Origin: an uncultured Sutterella sp. | Lineage (GTDB): Bacteria; Pseudomonadota; Gammaproteobacteria; Burkholderiales; Burkholderiaceae_F | Direction: 5' to 3' | NCBI GenBank assembly: GCA_900553105.1 | Contig: USCE01000107.1 | Location: forward strand, 1-5,020 | Length of the DNA: 5,020 bases | Shown here: positions 1-5,020 of the stretch, piece by piece | Position numbering within the stretch: position 1 is the stretch's first letter | Layout of the letters: every line of letters begins with the position of its first letter | Notes under the pieces: generated by a model | What the model saw: only the letters and a program-made list of their open reading frames with translations | Database searches by the model: none | What the model was told of the DNA's origin: nothing | Made by a program: the position numbers and the translations under genes

Positions 1-488
1 TTCATGTTAATACGGACCTTGTTGTTTTAGTCAAAAAAGTTATGCGTACCGTTAGAGCAACGGAGGAGACGGCCGGAGTGGTTCTTGCTACGCGCTTGCC
101 CGAACGAGCAATTGTTTGTTGTGATCCTTTCGAAATTGAACTTGTTATCGTTAATTTGACCAGAAATGCGTTGCAGGCAGTAGCCAGCCTCAAAGATGAA
201 GTTGCTTATGTTGAAGTGGGTATTCGTTCCTGTGAAGAAGAAACAAAATGGGAACTTTTTGTACGTGATAATGGTCCTTCTATAGAGCCCGAAAAAATGA
301 AGCAATTATCGCGACCGGTTTACAGTGAAAAAATTGAAGGACTTGGGCTTGGATTATCCATTTGTAGAGTGATCGCTGAGCGCCATACCACCCGGCTTCA
401 ATTTGAGGCATTTAATCCTCACGGTTTAATCGTTAAACTGAGTTTTGATAACTGTAATAGTAAAAAAACAAATGAAAGTTCTTGTTAA
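1..488 (+). CDS. Sensor histidine kinase, C-terminal ATPase part (5' end outside window)
   Basis: This is the ATP-binding end of a two-component histidine kinase, the part that binds ATP and phosphorylates the kinase's own histidine. The frame is open from base 3, so the gene begins upstream and the sensor and His-phosphoacceptor domains are not visible. The HATPase_c boxes appear in order: the N box (IELVIVNLTRNALQAV, about visible residues 45-60), the G1 box VRDNGPSI (about 87-94) and the G2 box GLGLGLSICRVIAERH (about 113-128). The style is that of FixL/TtrS-type kinases. In G1 the usual DxGxG reads D-N-G-P-S, so the second glycine is serine. The stop at 486-488 overlaps the response regulator start by 17 bases, which implies co-transcription and a cognate pair. 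The signal sensed cannot be told. The ATG at 42 is internal and not the real start. Confidence 0.9.
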   Translation, partial: HVNTDLVVLVKKVMRTVRATEETAGVVLATRLPERAIVCCDPFEIELVIVNLTRNALQAVASLKDEVAYVEVGIRSCEEETKWELFVRDNGPSIEPEKMKQLSRPVYSEKIEGLGLGLSICRVIAERHTTRLQFEAFNPHGLIVKLSFDNCNSKKTNESSC

Positions 489-1107
489 TCCTGATCTTTA
501 CCGTCCGATTGTTCGAATCATTGATGATGAAGAAACGGTGAGAAATTCTGAAGCTTTCACATTGAGGGTGGTGGGCTTGGAAACGACTTGCTATGCCACG
601 GCAGAAGAGTTTTTGGAAAAAGATGATCTAAGACACCCTGGTTGCATTATTTTGGATGTACGAATGCCAGGAATGAGCGGGCCGGAATTGCAGCAGGAAA
701 TCAACCGTCGGGAAATTGATTTGCCGATTATTTTCTTGTCGGCGCATGGCAATATTGGTTTAGCAGTTGATACATTAAAGCGAGGGGCAAAAGATTTTTA
801 TGAAAAACCTGTTGAACCGGAAAGATTGCGTGAAGCGGCAGCTCGTTTAGTACAGGAGAATCTACAAGCTAGACGTAAGGAATACGAGACACAGATGTTG
901 CACAGACAATATGAGTCACTAACTAATCGTGAGCGAATGATTTTGAAACTCGTAGCCCAAAATTTATCTAACAAAGTAATTGCCGATCAGCTTCAAATTC
1001 AGGAACATACCGTCAAAATTCATCGAGGTAATGCATGTCATAAGCTCAATATCCGAACAGCATTAGAGGTTCATCAATTCTTGAGCCGAATAGGGGAAAT
1101 AGACTAA
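472..1107 (+). CDS. FixJ/TtrR-family response regulator (REC + LuxR-type HTH)
   Basis: This is a cytoplasmic DNA-binding response regulator of 211 residues, a normal FixJ-family length. The receiver domain covers about residues 12-128. It has acidic D18/D19, the phosphoacceptor D62 in ILDVRMPGMSG, the switch residue S90 (FLSAHG) and K112 (YEKP). A linker of about 20 residues leads to a GerE/LuxR helix-turn-helix at about 147-207. That domain has the typical LTNRERMILKLVAQ start, the NKVIADQL helix and the recognition stretch HTVKIHRGNACHKLNI. ATG 472 is preferred because REC begins soon after it. An in-frame TTG at 445 would add nine residues. Neither start has a clear Shine-Dalgarno sequence, so translation is probably coupled to the kinase, whose last 17 bases it overlaps. 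By family it is phosphorylated by the adjacent kinase and activates transcription. No target promoter can be identified here. Confidence 0.93.
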   Translation: MKVLVNPDLYRPIVRIIDDEETVRNSEAFTLRVVGLETTCYATAEEFLEKDDLRHPGCIILDVRMPGMSGPELQQEINRREIDLPIIFLSAHGNIGLAVDTLKRGAKDFYEKPVEPERLREAAARLVQENLQARRKEYETQMLHRQYESLTNRERMILKLVAQNLSNKVIADQLQIQEHTVKIHRGNACHKLNIRTALEVHQFLSRIGEID

Positions 1108-1190
1108 AGAATATATAAAGCACATAGGAAACCAGATCGACTTTTCAGCAACAAAATGGGGTTTATTGGAAAAGTAGCATATTCCAGAAT

Positions 1191-1215
1191 CTAGACTGAT
1201 AATACAGCAGTCTAG
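1191..1215. repeat. Inverted repeat, 8-bp perfect arms, after the response regulator
   Basis: CTAGACTG (1191-1198) and CAGTCTAG (1208-1215) are exact reverse complements around a 9-base loop. A further GAAT (1187-1190) and ATTC (1221-1224) could pair outside a five-base bulge. It starts 84 bases past the regulator stop. No run of T follows on the plus strand, so it is not a standard intrinsic terminator. It could be an mRNA 3'-end stabilising stem or an operator-like site. Confidence 0.5.
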
Positions 1216-1398
1216 TTGAGATTCATTATATCAAAATAGTTCTAAAGCAAATCGTATGCAGAAAGGTTTAACAAGAGCGGATGAACGTTTTATGAGTTAT
1301 CATGAGGGGGCACATTTAGCCACTAGTTGTCAAGTGATTGATTAAGAAAAAACATATCCTTGGTATAGTAGCGCCAAGAGAAATAGAACAGACAGCGA

Positions 1399-1422
1399 AG
1401 GATTTACTCCTTAAGAAATCCT
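1399..1422. repeat. Short inverted repeat, 7-bp arms
   Basis: AGGATTT (1399-1405) and AAATCCT (1416-1422) are reverse complements around a 10-base loop. The downstream plus-strand sequence is A-rich, not T-rich, so it is not a plus-strand terminator. It may be coincidental in an AT-leaning stretch. Confidence 0.3.
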
Positions 1423-1573
1423 AAAAACGTTTATAGCCTTCGGTCGAGAAGTGTTCGCTAACATCCTAAGCAGTGCTCGGACAGGCGCACATCCAGATCT
1501 AGGTTAAAGCTGTTCTCTAGTTAAGCCCCACCACAGTCAACGCATTAACTGTAGCCATTCACTTCCATCTGGT

Positions 1574-1666
1574 CCGATTCCTGTCCTAAAGTATTTAAGC
1601 AGGTATCGGGTTCAAAGCTTTGGTGTTCTCCGCGATGCCCCATCTTTTCGAAGGGTCAGGAATCGG
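1574..1666. repeat. Long-range inverted repeat, 10-bp perfect arms
   Basis: CCGATTCCTG (1574-1583) is an exact reverse complement of CAGGAATCGG (1657-1666). After one mismatch the arms continue with CC/GG, giving a stem of about 12 pairs that encloses about 70 bases. The enclosed segment contains a 10-base palindrome, CAAAGCTTTG (1613-1622), and a small GATG/CATC stem near 1634-1644. It lies about 135-225 bases downstream of the transposase stop on the minus strand, a position where some IS110-family elements encode a structured noncoding RNA. Confidence 0.5.
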
Positions 1667-1722
1667 CCGAACACATAATAACGAACTTTTGGATTCTATT
1701 CTTACTGCAATAAATGGATTGA

Positions 1723-1788
1723 TGTCGGATCCTACTCGGGCTTCACAAGGCTGTTTGAGATTCTATCCCCCTTCCCAGGATTCCGACA
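1723..1788. repeat. Inverted repeat next to the transposase stop
   Basis: TGTCGGATCCT (1723-1733) pairs with AGGATTCCGACA (1777-1788), with one extra base bulged in the right arm, around a 43-base loop. It starts 12 bases beyond the transposase stop codon on the minus strand. The 3-prime arm on the minus strand is not followed by a T tract, so a structured RNA or DNA end is more likely than a terminator. Confidence 0.45.
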
Positions 1789-2493
1789 CCGAAAGATGGT
1801 CACTTAAAAACTCGGTCGATATCGAACTCCTGATTGTTTTGCAGCATGTGCCAGATGCATCGAGCCAGTTTGGCTGAGATAGCTCGGATAGCTTTAGCAC
1901 GCAGTTTGCTCTTTTTGAGGATCTTGTCATATTTGGATTTAATCGCAGGGTTGTGTTGTACCATGAGATTGACCAACTCTGTCATCGCCCAACTTAAATA
2001 GGCGTTGCCATTTTTGCGATTGCCTTCGCCTTTATCTTTATCATTGGACAAATGATGACTCGGAGATAAACGACAGTACGAGACAAAGTCCTTGTCAGTA
2101 CGGAAACGTCTGATATCAACGATCTCTGTAGCAATGATGGAACTTAAAACAAAACCGCAGCTCTTCATGGACCTTAACAACGGTAAATACCGGAAGCATT
2201 CCAATCGGTCGCAGAGTTGCTCGCGTTTAATTTCTTCCTTCACACGCTCCACCTCGCAGTCAAAAAAGTGCTGTGTGCGTAGCCACATTGCCGCATACGT
2301 ACAGATCGTCGAGACTTCCTTGAACAACTTGCCTACTTAAAGCTGTTAATTGAGGTGTCTTGAAAGTGGTGTAACAGTGATTGTTAAAGAAATTCTTGAG
2401 TTTTGTTCTATGCTCTGCACGAGCTTGGATTAGGTACGATGTCATAGGCTCGTAATTGACAGATTCTAAACTGATTGGCAAGGTATTCGGCAT

Positions 2494-2507
2494 CAGTGAT
2501 CAGTGAT
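2494..2507. repeat. 7-bp perfect tandem duplication breaking the transposase
   Basis: CAGTGAT occurs twice back to back (2494-2500 and 2501-2507). On the minus strand, removing one copy joins SNDITD directly to AEYLANQF in a single frame, restoring the expected family motif around the third and fourth DEDD aspartates. The duplication therefore explains the stop (SNDITDH then stop) at this point. Confidence 0.8.
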
Positions 2508-2719
2508 ATCGTTACTGCCTTTGAGCTTGTTATTGGCCACTGTGGTGGGATCAGCCAGCTTGAGATTCCAACCTTTCTGTTCAAAGAAATCGGCTAGATG
2601 ATGGCAGTTGTAAGTGGATTCCACCGTTACCCAATGGGGTTGATTGGCGCAGTTAGGGGTTATCCTTTGCTCAAAGTCCCTGAGCTCGAAATCCAGTGAG
2701 ACTTTAAAACGCGCCACGA

Positions 2720-2726
2720 CTTTTTT
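2720..2726 (-). other. A AAA AAG heptamer at the first transposase frame change
   Basis: On the minus strand the incoming frame reads AGA AAA AAG, so the heptamer A-AAA-AAG has the exact phase of a -1 ribosomal slippery site. A -1 slip would join RLRKK to VVARFKVSLDFEL, the frame carrying the rest of the N-terminal domain. IS110 elements are not known for programmed frameshifting, and this gene is broken elsewhere, so a one-base indel in the A run is the simpler reading. Confidence 0.4.
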
Positions 2727-2847
2727 CTTAAACGGTCTTGGCTATCGGTAGCATTGCGAATAATGCACACAAAAACGTTGTTTGAATGCAAATTTATACC
2801 GATGTAATTGGTCGGGTCGAGAGTAAACAGCGTAGTATGCATATAGG

Positions 2848-2853
2848 CCTCTC
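2848..2853 (-). promoter_or_regulatory. Ribosome binding site of the transposase remnant
   Basis: On the minus strand GAGAGG lies five bases before ATG 2842. This supports 2842 as the original start, as does the position of the YIGI(D/N)LHSNN motif 13 residues in, which is usual for the family. Confidence 0.5.
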
Positions 2854-3115
2854 ACTCGTTTTGTTTTTCAGATCCACTAGTTTACGAGTAGGCCCTTTTC
2901 GTTGCCCCCGAATTGTCTCTTCTCTGTTTAGCTATTCTCTCAAATCCCTGCCACTTGCCGGCTCCAAAAACGACAAAACTCACATAACCAGTGGCTATAT
3001 GAGTCTCTGGCTTTGTTGATTACATACAGGTTCTCCCCTTGTTATTACTTTAAAATATCACTCCTGCCATGTTGTAGAGAAGATTTTCTAGCTATTTTCT
3101 TAGTGAAATTATCTA

Positions 3116-3144
3116 TTGCGAATCTCGTGCATAGGTTTCAATAT
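3116..3144 (+). promoter_or_regulatory. Weak candidate promoter for the surface-protein gene
   Basis: TTGCGA (3116-3121) and CAATAT (3139-3144) are 17 bases apart and could serve as -35 and -10 boxes. The -10 box matches the sigma-70 consensus poorly and overlaps the palindrome at 3136-3149. This is only a guess from spacing and position. Confidence 0.2.
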
Positions 3145-3149
3145 TGAAA
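3136..3149. promoter_or_regulatory. 14-bp perfect palindrome upstream of the surface-protein gene
   Basis: TTTCAATATTGAAA reads the same on both strands and ends 34 bases before the ATG at 3184. A perfect palindrome of this size just ahead of a ribosome binding site looks like an operator for a dimeric regulator. The regulator is unknown. If the weak promoter at 3116-3144 is real, binding here would cover its -10 box. Confidence 0.4.
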
Positions 3150-3168
3150 TTGATAAAGCACACATAAT

Positions 3169-3175
3169 GAGGAGG
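3169..3175 (+). promoter_or_regulatory. Strong ribosome binding site of the surface-protein gene
   Basis: GAGGAGG lies eight bases before ATG 3184. It fixes the start codon and therefore places the poly-C tract inside the coding sequence. Confidence 0.85.
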
Positions 3176-3183
3176 TATCTACT

Positions 3184-4971
3184 ATGCTGAAAAATTTACC
3201 CCCCCCCAAAAGCTTCATAGCGTTTAAATCCCGTGCGCTCGCTGTTGCGGTGATGTGTACATTCTCAGGTTCGCTATACGCCGCAGATATCCACCTTGAT
3301 TCTTCTTTTTCTTCCGACACAGTTCTCAATCAAGCCGATCTCAATGATTCGTTCTATGTGGATGCGGGTGCAACTGTTGAAGGCAATGGTAATTCTTTAA
3401 GCATCAACACCGATGGTGAATCTGGTTCAGGAGGTTATTTAGCTTTTTACAACCTTGGAACGGTTCAGAACCTTGAATCAATGACGGTAGGCGACGGCGT
3501 TTTTATGAACGGTAGCGTTAGGGTCAACGGAAATGTAGAAGATATTACCCCAGAGGCAATGCTATCGATACAGGGTGATTTGACGTTTGCCACTACCCAA
3601 CACAATAGAAATGACGGGACGATTGAGGCCGACTCTTTGACTATTACGGGCAAACAGACATACGCGTTTGCCAACTACGGCACGTTGACCATTCAATCAG
3701 GAGAGATTGATGGCTATATTAACAATTACGGCGATATTCAGGTCGGTACAGACAGGGCAGTCTTTAACGGTCTGTATATGCGTGAAGGCAGCACATTAAC
3801 CGATCTTAACGGTAATGCTGTTCATCTGGTAATCAATGTAATTGATGGAGAAAACACGCATAGCCCTACGATAGACACCGATCTGACGGTTAAAAGTTTG
3901 ACTGCCAACAACGAGATTTCGCTTTATGTTTTGGAGAATTTAACGGTTGAAGAAAATATGGGCTTATTAAATTCTGAAGGAGCTCCTGACTCAAATTTAT
4001 ATGTTCAAGAAGGGGCTGTTTTAGATGTTGGAGGAGACCTTACGGTCTATCAGGTCTTTTTTCAAGATGGCACAATCAATACAACTAATTTGAATATTGC
4101 TATGGGCAATGTGCAATCCACTGCCACCTTAAATGTCGAGGGCTGGATGACGGTAACTGCAAACTTTACCTCCCATAGTGCAGATAGTTTTAATGTAAAG
4201 AAGCTCAGAACGGATAACTCTAACAAATCGGATGTAACCAAATCTTCACGTGTGTTTGTCCCGTTATATAACGGAACATATGAATTTGAAGAATTAGTTC
4301 TTGGTGGTGGAAACGGTTCTTACAATGAAGGTGACGGAAGGCAAGATTATTCCGGTATCCAATTGTTTAATTCTGACGTTATCGTAGATCGGGTAACCAT
4401 TGAGTCTGGCACAAATGGGTTAATTGATTTCCGCGAAACGACGGACAGTGATACGCTGACGATGACCGTTAACGAATTGATCAACGACGGCGGGACGCTC
4501 TTCTTACATTCTGAAGGAACCGGTGTTGATAATGCACTCAATATTGAGCGAGCAGTATTTAATGACGGATCAAAGATTGAAAATCGTAACGACACTTCAC
4601 AGGCCGGCAAGCTTAATCTAACGATTGATGAATTGATCGCAGAAAACCTGACGGTTGAAGAATTTACCACCGAAGCATCGGTGTTTAACTTAGGAACGGC
4701 ATTTTTAAGCGGTGAAAATAACGTTTTCAAACAAAAGGTCACCGGCCTCTCTCAAGGTTCTTCCGAGACTAGCATGTACATTGAACTGCAAGAAGGCGCT
4801 CGCGCCCAGTTTGATGAGGTGATTACTCAAAATCTCAATGTTCGTCTAAATGATCTGCAAGGCGATCAGCAATTTAGTGTCACGGACTTACAAGACTGCC
4901 AGACATGTCAACGAATCCAGGTGACGGTGGATGGCAAGGCTAATAACGCTAATCCACAAGCAGTAGTAGAG
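3184..4971 (+). CDS. Autotransporter-like beta-helix surface protein, 3' end missing; probably phase-variable
   Basis: The frame is open for 596 genuine codons with no stop; the gene runs off the true end of the contig at 4971. The start is fixed by the GAGGAGG site at 3169-3175. Residues 1-33 form a signal peptide: basic K9, K15 and R17, a hydrophobic core ALAVAVMCTF, and cleavage likely after LYA33 or A34. The mature part is Asn/Asp/Gly/Thr-rich, with short repeating units such as NDGTI, NYGTLTI and ENLTVEE (251-257 and again 487-493). This is the pattern of parallel beta-helix passengers of type V autotransporters and related adhesins. It has no cysteine until a CxxC at 572-575. The outer-membrane barrel that would confirm the class lies beyond the contig. 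No two-partner-secretion NPNG motif is seen. Nine C residues at codons 6-8 make it a likely on/off switching gene. The substrate or host target is unknown. Confidence 0.82.
3199..3207 (+). repeat. Poly-C tract (C9) inside the signal-peptide codons
   Basis: An uninterrupted run of nine C residues encodes P6-P7-P8, 15 bases after the A of the ATG. It is the longest homopolymer in the window. With nine C the frame is ON. With eight, translation stops at a TAG after M-L-K-N-L-P-P-P-K-A-S. With ten it stops at a TAA after M-L-K-N-L-P-P-P-Q-K-L-H-S-V. No upstream ATG in another frame could rescue either OFF state: the only nearby one (3167) stops within eight codons. Confidence 0.9.
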
Positions 4972-5020
4972 CTGTCTCTTATACACATCTCCGAGCCCAC
5001 GAGACCGGAGCCTATCTCGT
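4972..5020. other. Illumina Nextera adapter read-through (not genomic)
   Basis: CTGTCTCTTATACACATCT (4972-4990) is the reverse complement of the 19-base Tn5 mosaic end used in Nextera libraries. It is followed by CCGAGCCCACGAGAC (4991-5005), the rest of the Nextera read-2 adapter. Then come eight bases, CGGAGCCT (5006-5013), in the i7 index slot, and ATCTCGT (5014-5020), the first bases of P7. The order and spacing match the library construct exactly, so this is untrimmed adapter joined to the contig end. The apparent coding sequence after residue 596 of the surface protein is artificial. Confidence 0.98.

Larger units (their letters stand above)
1108..1799. other. Gene-free stretch between the regulator and the transposase remnant
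   Basis: I find no convincing gene here. Short open frames exist, for example 29 codons from ATG 1256 with no ribosome binding site, but none resembles a known family. The plus frame through 1256-1679 is interrupted by TAA stops at 1343, 1409 and 1505. The stretch holds several inverted repeats, listed separately, and the right-hand half (about 1570-1799) is probably the noncoding end of the IS110-family element, because it lies directly downstream of the transposase stop. No intrinsic terminator with a T tract follows the response regulator. Confidence 0.6.
1800..2842 (-). pseudogene. IS110-family transposase, broken by four frameshifts
   Basis: The pieces together span 1043 bases, about the length of an intact IS110 transposase. 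The N-terminal DEDD (RuvC-like) domain starts at ATG 2842 (MHTTLFTLDPTNYIGINLHS) and continues in another frame with WVTVESTYN and LADPTTV. The C-terminal Transposase_20 domain is intact from about 2330 to the stop at 1800-1802. It includes FVSYCRLSPSHHLSN, KGEGNRKNGNAYLSWA, the KLAR...HML helix and an FDIDRVF tail. The frame changes at the A6 run (2721-2726), at a 7-bp tandem duplication (2494-2507), somewhere in 2410-2494, and near 2263-2336. The first catalytic aspartate of GIDLHSNN is Asn here (codon 2792-2794). The glutamate of VEST and the D..DA aspartates are still readable. In the family this protein with a bridge RNA recombines DNA; this copy is almost certainly inactive. Confidence 0.88.
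1570..2900 (-). mobile_element. IS110-family insertion sequence remnant (ends approximate)
   Basis: The element is recognised from its decayed transposase. The outer limits are estimates: IS110-family elements lack the usual terminal inverted repeats and target duplications, so the boundaries cannot be read directly. A possible pair of short subterminal inverted repeats is CGAGTAGG at 2885-2892, 43 bases before the transposase start, and CCTACTCG at 1731-1738, about 62 bases after its stop. An 8-base match is weak evidence on its own. The element sits between the two-component genes and the surface-protein gene and is transcribed away from the latter. Confidence 0.55.
2843..3183. other. Intergenic region between transposase remnant and surface-protein gene
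   Basis: I see no gene here. The left part probably includes the upstream end of the IS110-family element. The right part, AT-rich from about 3020, is the upstream region of the surface-protein gene. A plus-strand frame at 2786-3019 runs opposite the transposase start, lacks family character and is not a credible gene. The two flanking coding sequences are divergent, so both promoters would lie in this stretch. Confidence 0.6.

Noticed and set aside
1187..1224. Intrinsic terminator of the two-component operon
   Set aside because: The stem is good, but no T tract follows on the plus strand, so only an inverted repeat is reported.
1256..1345. Possible small protein of 29 residues from ATG 1256, and the continuing plus frame to 1679 with only three internal TAA stops
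   Set aside because: There is no ribosome binding site, no recognisable family, and the stop count is not unusual for random sequence of this composition. Neither a pseudogene nor stop-codon recoding can be supported.
1620..1877. 85-residue plus-strand frame
   Set aside because: It overlaps the transposase 3' end on the other strand, has a poor start and no protein-like character.
2092..2340. 82-residue plus-strand frame
   Set aside because: It is antisense to the well-supported C-terminal transposase domain, so it is a shadow frame.
2871..2882. GATCCACTAGTT resembles a cloning-vector polylinker segment
   Set aside because: The match is only 12 bases and the flanks do not continue as vector, unlike the adapter at 4972-5020.
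2786..3019. 77-residue plus-strand frame
   Set aside because: It is antisense to the transposase start; its low-complexity Ser/Leu/Arg translation and lack of a ribosome binding site argue against a gene.
4347..4742. 131-residue minus-strand frame, plus shorter minus frames at 3138-3329 and 3465-3674
   Set aside because: All are antisense to the long surface-protein frame, which has a strong ribosome binding site and signal peptide. Their Ser/Val/Thr-rich translations are what the antisense of such repeats gives.

Overview
The window looks like the end of an assembled contig from a Gram-negative bacterium. The evidence is a FixL/TtrS-type sensor kinase with a FixJ/TtrR-type regulator, and a signal-peptide-bearing, repeat-rich surface protein of the autotransporter passenger kind. 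Base composition is moderate to AT-leaning. A host-associated Burkholderiales relative (Sutterellaceae-like) would fit this mix, but that is a guess from gene content, not something the sequence proves.

Layout from left to right. (1) Positions 1-1107 on the plus strand hold the ATPase end of a histidine kinase, cut by the window start, followed with a 17-base overlap by a complete FixJ-family response regulator. (2) Positions 1108-1799 have no convincing gene. This stretch holds several inverted repeats, two of them just downstream of a transposase remnant. (3) Positions 1800-2842 on the minus strand are a decayed IS110-family transposase: both family domains are recognisable, but the reading frame is broken in four places and the first catalytic aspartate is changed to asparagine. 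(4) Positions 2843-3183 are the upstream region of the next gene, with a 14-base perfect palindrome and a strong ribosome binding site. (5) From 3184 to 4971 on the plus strand runs a long, unterminated reading frame for an exported beta-helix-type passenger. It has an uninterrupted run of nine C residues at codons 6-8, and gain or loss of one C puts a stop codon within a few codons. (6) The last 49 bases, 4972-5020, are not genomic: they match the Illumina Nextera transposase adapter, an index-sized slot and the start of P7.

The most interesting biology is the surface gene. The poly-C tract between start codon and signal-peptide core is the classic layout of an on/off phase-variable gene, and the sequenced copy is in the ON frame. 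The missing 3' end (any outer-membrane barrel) lies beyond the contig, and the apparent last residues come from adapter. The kinase/regulator pair probably forms one operon; nothing here shows what it controls. The IS110 remnant separates the two loci and is probably immobile by its own protein, although its flanking structured DNA could be a relic of the bridge-RNA region known for this family.
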